Assembly (NCBI RefSeq): GCF_000295955.2
Contig: NZ_ALXE01000023.1
Span: 1-64,000, forward strand
Direction of reading: 5' to 3'
DNA length: 64,000 bases
Origin: Pantoea sp. A4
GTDB lineage: Bacteria; Pseudomonadota; Gammaproteobacteria; Enterobacterales; Enterobacteriaceae
A model generated the notes under the pieces. The model was not told the DNA's origin. It worked only from the letters and a program-made list of their open reading frames with translations, and searched no databases. Of this stretch, positions 10,722-20,668 are shown one piece after another (the stretch's first letter is position 1; each line of letters starts with the position of its first letter). Position numbers and translations under genes: made by a program.

Positions 10722-11069
10722 TCAACGCATGGTGCTTGTGGTGGTGGTGGTAGTGGTGCCGGTATTGGCACCATCACCCCCGCCCGCCGCCGCGACACCT
10801 GCGCCCACTAACGCACCGGCAACACCGACGCCAGCAGGTGCCGAAGCGCCTGCTGAAGCGGAGATTGCGCGAGCGCCAGCTGCGGTTCCGCCACCTTGCG
10901 GTGCATTAAAGGACGCCGCATTTTGTGGAGCGCTGAACGCTGTAGCGCCCTGTGCCGCCGCAAATGGGCCGGCACTTTGTGCAGCACCTCGATCGCCAGG
11001 TGCAGCAAATGCCGCGCTGGTGGTGGCTGCGGTTAACAAGGTTGCGAGAACAACCAGAGTTTTTTTCAT
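10722..11069 (-). CDS. yjbE: YjbE/GfcA-like secreted Thr-rich protein
   Basis: First gene of the exopolysaccharide operon yjbEFGH. Start at ATG 11069 (MKKTLVVLATLLTAATTSAAFA), preceded by AGGA; a signal peptide ends near residue 22-23. The mature protein of about 92 residues is low-complexity, rich in Ala, Gly and Gln with repeated 'QGA/PQN' blocks. It ends in GGGDGANTG followed by a Thr run, which is the family hallmark. It is longer than the 80-residue E. coli protein because of expanded Ala/Gln/Gly repeats. An RcsAB-like box lies about 360 bases upstream. Confidence 0.9.
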   Translation of the reverse strand: MKKTLVVLATLLTAATTSAAFAAPGDRGAAQSAGPFAAAQGATAFSAPQNAASFNAPQGGGTAAGARAISASAGASAPAGVGVAGALVGAGVAAAGGGDGANTGTTTTTTTSTMR

Positions 11070-11503
11070 AACAATTTCCTGCATTTAAGGAATGAAGGAT
11101 CTACCCGGTTGGGCGCATTCAGTATATGGCAACAAATTAGCAGACTTCATAGAGGGGAAAAGGGCAGTTAAAAGCACCAATTAACGGCTTTAGAGGGGTT
11201 AAAATAGAGAATATGTCACTTATTTAATGGGGGTTAATTAATGACTGAATGTTGTTTTTAGTCATAATTAACAAATCAACGAATAATGTTCTGTATTTTA
11301 CTTCTTTTGTGATTTTTACATTAATATCAGAATTACCTCAATATAGACATACATTAACTCCATGTATTTAAATGAATAAATAATAGTCTCCGTTGTTATT
11401 GGTGCCAAAATAATCCCTGTGAATAACCAGGAGTATTCGTAATAAAATGCGCCATGTCAGGCTTTTTTAAGATTAGTACCATGCAAATTCAGAGCAGAAA
11501 AAC
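11070..11503. other. AT-rich leader/promoter region upstream of yjbE
   Basis: No gene is seen in these 430 bases. The stretch is AT-rich, with several TTAAT/TTAAC motifs, and holds the RcsAB-like box at 11428-11441. It would contain the yjbE promoter and probably a long untranslated leader. Confidence 0.6.
11428..11441 (-). promoter_or_regulatory. candidate RcsAB box for yjbEFGH
   Basis: Read on the minus strand, TACGAATACTCCTG matches the RcsAB consensus TAAGAATATTCCTA at 11 of 14 positions. The Rcs phosphorelay is known to activate yjbEFGH in E. coli. The distance to the yjbE start (about 360 bases) would require a long leader, so this is a candidate only. Confidence 0.4.
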
Positions 11504-11530
11504 AAAAAAAGGGCGGCACTAGTGCCACCC
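11504..11530 (-). terminator. rho-independent terminator after pgi
   Basis: Minus-strand stem GGGTGGCAC (11530-11522) with GTGCCGCCC (11519-11511), one G.U-type mismatch and a two-base loop, followed by a U run (A run 11504-11510). It lies 20 bases after the pgi stop. Confidence 0.9.
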
Positions 11531-11549
11531 TTAATGCAAGTGCTTAGGA

Positions 11550-13214
<1,665 letters not shown>

Positions 13215-13397
13215 TTAAGAACCGGCTTTCCATCCAGGCGTATATTACCCGCTTCGGGTTTCAGTATGACCACAGTTGTTTCTGAAAGGAAAAATTTTGT
13301 CACTGCCAGCACTCTAGCCCTCAACCGCGATTCGGGTTTGTTTTACGGTGCGCAGGGAAAAAATTCAGGAAAATTCCCCCTCAAGGGGCGACAAACA

Positions 13398-13426
13398 TTG
13401 ACACAAAAGCGATTGCGCTGTATTTC
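13398..13426 (+). promoter_or_regulatory. lysC promoter
   Basis: A perfect -35 TTGACA (13398-13403) is separated by 17 bases from TATTTC (13421-13426). Transcription would start near 13433, just before the riboswitch leader. Confidence 0.7.
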
Positions 13427-13436
13427 TAGGCGGCTA

Positions 13437-13645
13437 CTTGCGCCACGCTGCGCAAGCCAGAAGAGGCGCGTCGCCCAGGTCGTGTGTTGGAGGATCCGTA
13501 TCCAGTGAAAACACATAGGGGGAGCGACGCCGAGGTGGACAATCGCGCGGGGTGATTGTCTGTCGGCTGCAGGGGCTGAATCCCCTGGGTTGTCACCAGG
13601 ATCGTCCGCAGTCGGACGTTCCGCGAGGGTGGGGCGCTTCTGGGT
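13437..13645 (+). ncRNA. lysine riboswitch (L box)
   Basis: Leader of lysC. A 5' hairpin (CTTGCGC/GCGCAAG, 13437-13456) precedes the aptamer. The closing stem pairs CCAGAAG (13457-13463) with CTTCTGG (13637-13643). Conserved lysine-aptamer blocks are visible: AGAGGCGCG near 13462, TTGGAGGATCC near 13488, GGGGGAGCGACGCCGAGG near 13518, and the GGGGCTGAATCCCC hairpin near 13574. Lysine binding is expected to lower lysC expression; in E. coli it acts on translation start and on RNase E cleavage. About 110 bases separate the aptamer from lysC. Confidence 0.95.
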
Positions 13646-13754
13646 GACTCGTCTTCCGATCTTGTCTGCCCTTTCGTCCCTTCCTTGTGCCCAGGCTGAT
13701 GATGTGCTCTCCGCGCTATTGCGGGAGCGAGGTAACCTGACTCGAGGTCATTTC

Positions 13755-15107
13755 ATGTCTCAAAATCTGATTGTTGCGAAATTTGGTGGCACTAGCGTTG
13801 CCGATTTTGCAGCCATGAACCGCAGCGCCGACGTGGTGCTGTCTGATGCTAATACCCGTGTGGTAGTCCTTTCCGCATCTGCTGGTGTGACTAACCTGCT
13901 GGTTTCCCTTTCCGAAGGGCAGGAGCAGGCGCAACGCGCGTACCTGCTTGATGAAATTCGCCGTATCCAATATGCCATTATCGACTCTTTGCAAAATCAA
14001 ACTGTGATTCGCGAAGAGATTGATCGCATGCTGGAAAACATCACCATGCTGTCCGAAGCGGCAGCACTGGCTACCTCAACCGCACTGACGGATGAACTGG
14101 TAAGTCACGGTGAGCTGATGTCCACGCTGCTGTTTGTGGAGATCCTGCGTGAACGTAACGTGAATGCGGAATGGTTCGATGTGCGTAAAGTCATGCGCAC
14201 CAGCGACCGTTTTGGTCGTGCTGAACCTGATGTTGCAACGTTAAAAGAACAAAGCCAGGCGCTGCTTCAGCCGCGTCTGCAGGAAGCACTGGTGGTGACC
14301 CAGGGCTTTATTGGTAGTGAAGAGAAAGGCCGCACCACGACCCTGGGTCGCGGTGGCAGTGACTATACTGCGGCGCTGCTCGGTGAAGCTCTGAGCGCTT
14401 CACGTGTCGATATCTGGACCGATGTTCCGGGCATCTACACCACCGATCCACGCGTGGTGCCAACCGCTAAACGTATTGACGTGATCTCCTTCGAAGAAGC
14501 GGCCGAGATGGCAACCTTTGGTGCCAAAATTCTCCATCCTGCGACTTTGCTGCCAGCTGTACGCAGCGATATCCCGGTCTTTGTCGGTTCCAGTAAAGAT
14601 CCGGCTGCGGGTGGCACTGAAGTGTGCAATGAGACGCCAAATCCGCCATTGTTCCGTGCGCTGGCGATGCGCCGTAAGCAGACTCTGCTGACGCTGCACA
14701 GCCTGAACATGTTGCATTCGCGTGGCTTCCTTGCGGAAGTGTTCAACATTCTTGCGCGTCACAACATCTCGGTTGATCTGATCACCACCTCAGAAGTCAG
14801 CGTAGCGTTGACGCTGGATGCAACCGGCTCAACCTCTACCGGTGACAGCCTGCTGACTCAGGCGCTGCTGACCGAACTCTCTTCACTGTGCCGTGTTGAA
14901 GTGGAAGAGGGTCTGACGCTGGTTGCCCTGATCGGCAACAATCTGTCCAAAGCCTGTGGGATGGGTAAAGAGGTGTTTGGCGTACTGGAACCCTTCCATC
15001 TGCGTATGATCTGCTACGGTGCCAGCAGCAATAACCTCTGCTTCCTCGTACCAGGCAATGATGCTGATGAAGTGGTTCGCACCCTGCATAAAAACCTGTT
15101 CGAGTAA
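13755..15107 (+). CDS. lysC: lysine-sensitive aspartokinase III
   Basis: Phosphorylates L-aspartate, the entry step to lysine, threonine and methionine. The start is ATG 13755 (MSQNLIVAKFGGTSVADF), with GAGG seven bases upstream; the longer frame would run through the riboswitch. The 450 residues compare with 449 in E. coli. The kinase domain begins with the KFGGTS signature (residues 8-13) and continues to about 290. Two ACT domains for lysine feedback follow (around LTLHSLNMLHSRGFLAEVF and LVALIGNNLSKACGMGKEVF). It is therefore regulated both by lysine binding to the RNA leader and by lysine binding to the enzyme. Confidence 0.97.
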   Translation: MSQNLIVAKFGGTSVADFAAMNRSADVVLSDANTRVVVLSASAGVTNLLVSLSEGQEQAQRAYLLDEIRRIQYAIIDSLQNQTVIREEIDRMLENITMLSEAAALATSTALTDELVSHGELMSTLLFVEILRERNVNAEWFDVRKVMRTSDRFGRAEPDVATLKEQSQALLQPRLQEALVVTQGFIGSEEKGRTTTLGRGGSDYTAALLGEALSASRVDIWTDVPGIYTTDPRVVPTAKRIDVISFEEAAEMATFGAKILHPATLLPAVRSDIPVFVGSSKDPAAGGTEVCNETPNPPLFRALAMRRKQTLLTLHSLNMLHSRGFLAEVFNILARHNISVDLITTSEVSVALTLDATGSTSTGDSLLTQALLTELSSLCRVEVEEGLTLVALIGNNLSKACGMGKEVFGVLEPFHLRMICYGASSNNLCFLVPGNDADEVVRTLHKNLFE

Positions 15108-15116
15108 CGCCTAACG

Positions 15117-15147
15117 GCAATGGCGGGAGCGATCCTTCTGCCATTGC
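15117..15147 (+). terminator. weak hairpin after lysC
   Basis: GCAATGGC (15117-15124) pairs perfectly with GCCATTGC (15140-15147) across 15 bases, ten bases after the lysC stop. The following sequence has no U run, so it may stabilise the 3' end rather than terminate. Confidence 0.4.
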
Positions 15148-15340
15148 GGCAAAAAGCAGAGTTATTTAATGCCTTTCATGCGGACCGGCAGCAGTCGATC
15201 CGCATTTTCCCCTGCCAGGCTCTCTTCTGAGCACATTACAATAACGAAATGTTATGATCCCGCGCCTGTTTACGCAGTCGTTCCTGCGTGACGCTCCATC
15301 TGCGGCCATCAAACAAACATTCTTATAAGGATAACTGGCT

Positions 15341-16270
15341 ATGCTCGCCAAAATTACTCGCCTGTTCCCATTGTGGGCAGTGCTGCTCTCTGTTGCGGCG
15401 TACTACACGCCCTCTACGTTCCTCGCTATTGGTCCTTGGGTGACCTGGCTACTGATGCTGATCATGTTCGGCATGGGCGTAACGCTAAACATTGATGATT
15501 TCAAACGCGTCCTGGTGCGCCCAGCGCCGGTGATTGCCGGGACTTTCCTGCACTACCTGGTGATGCCACTGGCGGCATGGGGCCTGGCGAAACTGTTCCA
15601 TATGCCACCGGATCTCTCTGCGGGCATGATTCTGGTAGGCAGCGTTGCCAGTGGTACGGCATCCAACGTGATGATCTATCTGGCGAAAGGTGATGTTGCA
15701 CTGTCAGTGACCATCTCTTCTGTCTCTGCGCTGGTTGGCGTTTTTGCCACGCCATTACTGACCAAACTGTACGTAGATACTCATATTCAGGTGGATGTGG
15801 TTGGGATGCTGCTGAGCATCGTAAAAATTGTGGTGATTCCGATTGGGCTGGGCCTGATTGTCCATCACTCGTTGAACGGTGTCGTCCGTCGCGTTGAGCC
15901 TTATCTACCGGCATTCTCTATGGTGTGCATTTTACTGATCATCAGCGCGGTAGTGGCGGGCAGCCAGAGCTTTATCGGCTCTGTGGGTCTTATGGTGATC
16001 GCGGCCGTGATCCTGCATAACGCCATTGGTCTGCTGGGCGGCTACTGGGGCGGGAAGCTGTTTGGCTTTGACGAATCCACCTGCCGTACGCTGGCGTTGG
16101 AAGTGGGCATGCAGAACTCCGGCCTGGCGGCGACTCTGGGCAAGCTCTATTTCTCACCGCTGGCGGCACTGCCAGGCGCGCTGTTCTCGGTGTGGCATAA
16201 CCTTTCAGGCTCGCTGCTGGCGGGATACTGGTCAGGCAAGCCAATTAAAAAACCAACGGATAGCGAATAA
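15341..16270 (+). CDS. panS: bile acid:sodium symporter family transporter, PanS-like
   Basis: Inner-membrane carrier of the BASS family. The sequence resembles PanS, which moves ketopantoate/pantoate in Salmonella. It is 309 residues with about nine to ten hydrophobic segments. The conserved BASS block [19 protein letters not shown] (near residues 100-118) and the second motif [15 protein letters not shown] (near 250) are both present. A possible -10 (TATGAT, 15253-15258) and a leader precede ATG 15341. Substrate assignment rests on family resemblance only. A shared terminator follows. Confidence 0.8.
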   Translation: MLAKITRLFPLWAVLLSVAAYYTPSTFLAIGPWVTWLLMLIMFGMGVTLNIDDFKRVLVRPAPVIAGTFLHYLVMPLAAWGLAKLFHMPPDLSAGMILVGSVASGTASNVMIYLAKGDVALSVTISSVSALVGVFATPLLTKLYVDTHIQVDVVGMLLSIVKIVVIPIGLGLIVHHSLNGVVRRVEPYLPAFSMVCILLIISAVVAGSQSFIGSVGLMVIAAVILHNAIGLLGGYWGGKLFGFDESTCRTLALEVGMQNSGLAATLGKLYFSPLAALPGALFSVWHNLSGSLLAGYWSGKPIKKPTDSE

Positions 16271-16276
16271 TATTAA

Positions 16277-16299
16277 GGCCGCGTGAGCGGCCTTTTTTT
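16277..16299. terminator. terminator between panS and yjbB
   Basis: Six-base stem GGCCGC/GCGGCC with a four-base loop, followed by seven T on the plus strand. It serves panS and, more weakly, the convergent yjbB, whose stop is at 16305. Confidence 0.85.
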
Positions 16300-16304
16300 A
16301 TGGC

Positions 16305-17930
16305 TTAATCCAGCTCGCGTTCGTCATCTGGCTGATCCAGTACGGTGTAAGCAACGGCGCTGAACAGGGAATTAAGACGTTTCATGTCCCCCAGCAAGCC
16401 GAGATGCAGCGAGCTGGTTTCAATACTCTGGACATTTTGCTGGTGCAGCCGATCCACATGCGCATGAGAGTAGCGGCGAATCAGGATGCGGAAGCGATGT
16501 TTGGCACGACGCAGGCGTTTAGCACTGTTGAGATCGTGCGAAAGGAACACCGACAGGCTGAGACGCAAATTGCTGATCAGCTGAGTTTGCAGCGTTTCTA
16601 ACTCCTGTAAGCCCTCTGCGGAGAATGCCCGCCGGGCGGTCAGTGATTTTCCCGCCACATCCACGCACATGCGTTCAATAATATCGCCAGCCTGCTCAAG
16701 ATTGAGCGACATCTCAATAATCTCGCCCCAGCGGCGCGACTCCTCTTCTGCCAGCTCCTCTTTTTGCATCTGCGCCAGATAGAGTTTGATGGCGGTGTAG
16801 AGTGTATCAACGTCATCATCCAGTCGCTGTACCTGACGCTCTTCCTGTAAATTGCCATGCATGACTTTATGGAAGCTCTCCAGCATCTGCTCCAGCACAT
16901 CTCCCATTCGTAGTGCCTCACGCGCAGCATTGACCAGCGCCAGCGCGGGCGTATCCAGTGCGCTGCTGTCGAGATGGCGCGCTCTTACTTTCTGATCGTC
17001 CACCACATCATCACTGATCAGACGGGTACACAGGTTCGCCATGGCAGAAGCAAACGGCACCATGACAATGCAGCGAATCAGGTTGTAGAACACGTGGAAG
17101 AAGATCACCAGTTCTTCATCATTAATCGGCAGTTTGTCGAGTTGGTCTGCCAGCTGGTTAACAAACGGCAGAATTAACACCATCCCGATGGTTTTAAACA
17201 GCAGGCTACCCAGCGCCACGCGCCGCCCTGCGGCGTTGGTTTTGCTGGCGCTCAGCATCGCCAGCAATCCACTACCCAGATTGGCACCGATCACCAGACA
17301 GAGTGCGACTTTGAAGGAGATCACTCCGGTAGCGCTTAGGGTGGCGGTTAACAGTACCGCGGCAAGGCTGGAGTAGCTGACGATAGCAAATATGGCACCA
17401 ATCAGGGCATCCAGCACGATGTCACCGGTCAGGGTGGAGAACAGCACCTGGACACCCGCCGCCTGGGTGATGGGCTTCGCCGCCGTCACAATCAGCTGTA
17501 GCGCCAGCAAGATCAGGCCAAGGCCGATGCTGGTACGGCCAAGCTGACCGGCGCGCGTCTGCTTACGGCCAAGGAAAAACACGACCCCAAAGAAGATAAA
17601 CAGCGGAGAGAGCCAGGAGAGATCGAACGTCAGGATTCGGGCCATGATCGCGGTCCCGACATCCGCGCCCAGCACGACAACCAGTGCTGGCGTCAGCCCC
17701 ACCAGGTTTTGTGCGACAAAAGACGTGACCAGCAGCGTGGTGGCGTTGCTGCTCTGCACCAGCGCTGTCACCCCAATCCCGGCAACAAAAGCCAGCGGTT
17801 TTTTTTCAATGCTGTGGCTCAGAACCCGGCGTAAATCCGCGCCATAGACGCGCATAATCCCGGTTCTCACAATGTGTGTTCCCCACACCAACAGGGCAAC
17901 CGCCGACAGCAAATTAAGTAACGTTAACAC
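16305..17930 (-). CDS. yjbB: Na+/phosphate cotransporter family protein YjbB
   Basis: Inner-membrane protein with two PNaS (Na/Pi cotransporter) repeats followed by a cytosolic PhoU-like helical domain. E. coli YjbB promotes phosphate export when overproduced. The 541 residues match E. coli (about 543). The QSSNATTLLVTSF motif near residues 58-70 and its second-repeat copy (SYSSLAAVLLTATL near 205) mark the two inverted repeats. The C-terminal 200 residues carry the PhoU-type helices. The start is GTG 17930, with AGAGG eight bases upstream. A strong nested hairpin lies in its leader. It is downstream of, and in the same direction as, the ABC importer operon. Confidence 0.93.
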   Translation of the reverse strand: MLTLLNLLSAVALLVWGTHIVRTGIMRVYGADLRRVLSHSIEKKPLAFVAGIGVTALVQSSNATTLLVTSFVAQNLVGLTPALVVVLGADVGTAIMARILTFDLSWLSPLFIFFGVVFFLGRKQTRAGQLGRTSIGLGLILLALQLIVTAAKPITQAAGVQVLFSTLTGDIVLDALIGAIFAIVSYSSLAAVLLTATLSATGVISFKVALCLVIGANLGSGLLAMLSASKTNAAGRRVALGSLLFKTIGMVLILPFVNQLADQLDKLPINDEELVIFFHVFYNLIRCIVMVPFASAMANLCTRLISDDVVDDQKVRARHLDSSALDTPALALVNAAREALRMGDVLEQMLESFHKVMHGNLQEERQVQRLDDDVDTLYTAIKLYLAQMQKEELAEEESRRWGEIIEMSLNLEQAGDIIERMCVDVAGKSLTARRAFSAEGLQELETLQTQLISNLRLSLSVFLSHDLNSAKRLRRAKHRFRILIRRYSHAHVDRLHQQNVQSIETSSLHLGLLGDMKRLNSLFSAVAYTVLDQPDDERELD

Positions 17931-17948
17931 CTGTCACACCTCTTCTCC

Positions 17949-17984
17949 GCCAGGCCTGTGATAACACAGTTAGCTCGCCTGGCG
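17949..17984 (-). promoter_or_regulatory. nested hairpin in the yjbB leader
   Basis: CGCCAGGC (17949-17956 region) pairs with GCCTGGCG at the other side, and inside it CTGTG-ATAA-CACAG (17956-17969) forms a second perfect inverted repeat. The structure lies 19 bases before the yjbB start and after the ABC operon. It could end ABC-operon transcripts, shield the yjbB ribosome site, or bind a regulator. There is no clear U run. Confidence 0.45.
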
Positions 17985-18038
17985 AGAAGCATTAACTGTG
18001 AGGAGTGACGCACCTCACTGCGCAATTTATTGTGTGTT

Positions 18039-19031
18039 TTAAGCCACTTCGCGCAGTGTAGACAATGCTAACTGTAGACCAGTCTGGCTGCCATTAGGGT
18101 ACAAATCTGCACGCGATCGGTTCAATACATCCACGGAAAGTTCGACATCCTGTGCCCGTACACGATAGCGAATGACATTGCCCAGCAAGCTATGGCTGAG
18201 GATCACCGCTGGAATACCGGCATTGATATCGCAGAACTGGATCGACTCTGGGCGAATGGCCACCTGCCCGGAGAAGACCTGCCCGGTAAGACGCTGTGCC
18301 TGCTCAGCACTGATCAGGTTGTAGTTACCAATGAAACCGGCGGCAAACAGATCGGCGGGTTGGGTATAGAGAGACTCTGCATCCCCGTTCTGGACAATTT
18401 TACCCCGGTTCATCAGGACGATACGGTCTGACATGGTCAGCGCCTCTTCCTGATCGTGGGTGACAAACAGCGTGGTGAGCTTAAGCTCCTGCTGAATGCG
18501 GCGAATCTGTTCGCGTAGATGGCGACGAATGCGCGCATCCAGTGCAGAAAGCGGTTCATCCAGCAGCAGCAGGCGCGGGCGTGTTACTAATGAGCGGGCG
18601 AGGGCCACGCGCTGGCTCTGTCCGCCAGAGAGTTGATGAGGATAACGTTTGGCGAACTCGGTCAGTTCGACTAACTCCAGCGCTTCCATCACGCGCTGCT
18701 GAATCTGACTGGCGGGCAGTTTCTGCATTTTCAGGCCAAAGGCCACATTCTTTTCTACCGTCATATTCGGGAACAGGGCGTAACTCTGAAACACCATGCC
18801 AATGGTGCGCTGCTGGGGGGAGAGCGGCACCAGATTCTGTCCTTGCAGCAGGATTTCGCCGCTATCGACGCTGGTCAGCCCGGCCATGCAGCGCAGTAAG
18901 GTTGATTTACCACAGCCGCTGGGGCCAAGCAGGGTGACAAACTCACCCTCCTCGGCGCTGAAATCGATATGCTGGAAAATGGTTGTAGGGCCGTAGCTCT
19001 TATTCAGTTGTTTAATTTGCAGATAGCTCAT
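18039..19031 (-). CDS. ABC importer ATP-binding protein (Fe/aminoethylphosphonate type)
   Basis: ATPase subunit of a type I importer. In its 330 residues the Walker A motif GPSGCGKST is at 36-44, the Q-loop at FQSYALF (81-87), the ABC signature LSGGQ at 134-138, and Walker B LLLLDEP at 154-160. A C-terminal regulatory (TOBE-like) domain starts near 235. The domain arrangement matches PotA/FbpC/PhnT-type importers. It ends an operon of binding protein, hydrolase, two permeases and ATPase, two bases after the second permease. The substrate is inferred from the operon's Pho box and hydrolase, not from this subunit. Confidence 0.85.
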   Translation of the reverse strand: MSYLQIKQLNKSYGPTTIFQHIDFSAEEGEFVTLLGPSGCGKSTLLRCMAGLTSVDSGEILLQGQNLVPLSPQQRTIGMVFQSYALFPNMTVEKNVAFGLKMQKLPASQIQQRVMEALELVELTEFAKRYPHQLSGGQSQRVALARSLVTRPRLLLLDEPLSALDARIRRHLREQIRRIQQELKLTTLFVTHDQEEALTMSDRIVLMNRGKIVQNGDAESLYTQPADLFAAGFIGNYNLISAEQAQRLTGQVFSGQVAIRPESIQFCDINAGIPAVILSHSLLGNVIRYRVRAQDVELSVDVLNRSRADLYPNGSQTGLQLALSTLREVA

Positions 19032-19033
19032 TC

Positions 19034-19810
19034 TCAGCCTCGTTCACGATTCAGGGCATTCGCCAGCCAGGTTACCAGCAGTACCACCAGGAAATAAGAG
19101 ATCACCAGCGCACTGGTAAAGTGACCACTGCCATTGCGCATATTGTAAAGATAGACTTGTAGCGTTTCGTAGCGGTTGCCGACCAACATATTGGCAAAGA
19201 CGAATTCGCCAATCAGGAAGGAGAACGACAGCAGTACGGCGATCAACATCCCTTTGCGTAGGTTTGGCAGCACCACGCACAGTGCGGCCTGAAAACTACT
19301 GGCCCCCAGCAGATGGGCAGCATCCATCAACTCTTTAAGATTCAGCGCCTGCATGTTGTTAGCAATCGCGCGATAGATAAAGGGCAGTGCGATCGTGAAG
19401 TAGCAGCCGATCAAGATCCACGGTGTGCCGGTCAGCATCAGCGGTGAGCTAGAGTAGAGCTGTAACAGGCCAACGGAGGAGACCACCGGGGGCACGGCAA
19501 ACGGCATCAGAATCAATACGTTCATCACGCCATCGAGCTTCGGGTAGAAGTAAGCGATCACAAACATTACTGGCAGCACCAGCAATAGTGAAAACAACAG
19601 CGCCCCAAAGCAAATCAGCAGTGAATGGCCTAATGCGCTCAGGAAACGGCCGTCGCTCCACAGTTCAATGAACCATTGCAAGGTATAACCTTGCGGCAGA
19701 ATCGTGTTGCTCCATTCGCTGGACAGGCCATACAGCAGCGTTGCCACCAGCGGCAGTGCCAGAATCAACAGCAGCAGCCCGACCATAAAGCGATGATAAA
19801 TCTTTTCCAC
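19034..19810 (-). CDS. ABC importer permease (second)
   Basis: Inner-membrane subunit with six predicted spanning segments over 258 residues. The EAA-type cytoplasmic loop that contacts the ATPase is visible around ELMDAAHLLGASSFQAALCVVLPNLRKG (near residues 160-187). It forms a heterodimer with the permease encoded 12 bases upstream. It resembles PotC/PhnV-type subunits in length and loop sequence. The start ATG 19810 gives MEKIYHRFMVGLLLLILALPLVATLLYG, a normal first membrane segment. Confidence 0.85.
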   Translation of the reverse strand: MEKIYHRFMVGLLLLILALPLVATLLYGLSSEWSNTILPQGYTLQWFIELWSDGRFLSALGHSLLICFGALLFSLLLVLPVMFVIAYFYPKLDGVMNVLILMPFAVPPVVSSVGLLQLYSSSPLMLTGTPWILIGCYFTIALPFIYRAIANNMQALNLKELMDAAHLLGASSFQAALCVVLPNLRKGMLIAVLLSFSFLIGEFVFANMLVGNRYETLQVYLYNMRNGSGHFTSALVISYFLVVLLVTWLANALNRERG

Positions 19811-19822
19811 GTGTCGCTCCTG

Positions 19823-20668
19823 TCAGGACGGTCTGGCGTTGAGGTAACTGCGGCGCATCAGATACTGTTGCACCAGAGTAATAAAGGCCATCAGTAAGAC
19901 CAGCAACATGGCGAGTGCCCCACCGGTGTTGGGATCGAGGGAAATATCGCCAGACACCAGGGCCGCAATGCGTACCGGCACCACGTTAAAGTTACCTGTC
20001 GTGAGGGCATAAATGGTGGCATAAGCCCCCAGTGCGTTGGCCAGCAGAATAACGAAAGTCCCCAGCAGCGCCGGGAACAGGATCGGTAAGCCAATGTGCC
20101 ACCAGTAGCGTGCGCGGCTGGCCCCCAGCAGTGCGGCAGACTCTTGCCAGTCTCGTTTCAGACCATCAAACGCGGGGTAGAGCAGCAGCACGCCCAGCGG
20201 GATTTGAAACCAGGTATAGACCAGCACCATGCCGTCGCGCGAGAACAGGCGAAAGCCCTGCATCACGCCATAATGCTTCAGTAGCAGCGTCAGGCAACCG
20301 TTCAGGCCGAGCAGGATAATAAAGGCGAATGCCAGCGGGACACCGGCAAAGTTACTGGTCATGTTGGTGAAGGACATCATAAACCGTTGTAAGCGCCCAC
20401 TACCAATTTGATGCAGAGAATATCCGCAGAACAGAGCAATCAGCAGGCCATAAACGCTCGACCAGAACGAAATATCCCACGACAGACCAAACGCCTGTTG
20501 ATAGAACGCAGAAGTCAGAATGTCGCTGTAATTATCCCAGCCCCAGCGTTCATTGGTGTCACTCCAGAAACTGTTGATGGCAATCCACAGCAAGGGAGCG
20601 AACTGAAATGCCAGCCAAAACACCGTAAACGGCAACAGCAGCAGTAGCGCGACGAGCTTTTTATTCAT
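19823..20668 (-). CDS. ABC importer permease (first)
   Basis: Inner-membrane permease, 281 residues from ATG 20668 (MNKKLVALLLLLPFTVFWLAF). This start is chosen because it overlaps the preceding stop as ATGA; the frame extends ten codons further without a good site. Six membrane segments are expected. The EAA loop appears as KRDWQESAALLGASRARYWWHIGLPILFP near residues 175-205. It pairs with the next permease. It is related to PotB/PhnU-type proteins. Confidence 0.85.
   Translation of the reverse strand: MNKKLVALLLLLPFTVFWLAFQFAPLLWIAINSFWSDTNERWGWDNYSDILTSAFYQQAFGLSWDISFWSSVYGLLIALFCGYSLHQIGSGRLQRFMMSFTNMTSNFAGVPLAFAFIILLGLNGCLTLLLKHYGVMQGFRLFSRDGMVLVYTWFQIPLGVLLLYPAFDGLKRDWQESAALLGASRARYWWHIGLPILFPALLGTFVILLANALGAYATIYALTTGNFNVVPVRIAALVSGDISLDPNTGGALAMLLVLLMAFITLVQQYLMRRSYLNARPS

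Noticed and set aside
10729-11088. Plus-strand open frame rich in Val, Pro and Ala opposite yjbE
   Set aside because: It mirrors the low-complexity Ala/Thr-rich yjbE gene, has no ribosome site, and the minus-strand protein has a clear signal peptide and family C-terminus.
15246-15255. GAAATGTTAT upstream of panS, identical to half of a Zur box
   Set aside because: The other half of the palindrome is absent (ATCCCGCGCC follows), so Zur binding is unlikely; the bases may simply be part of the promoter -10.
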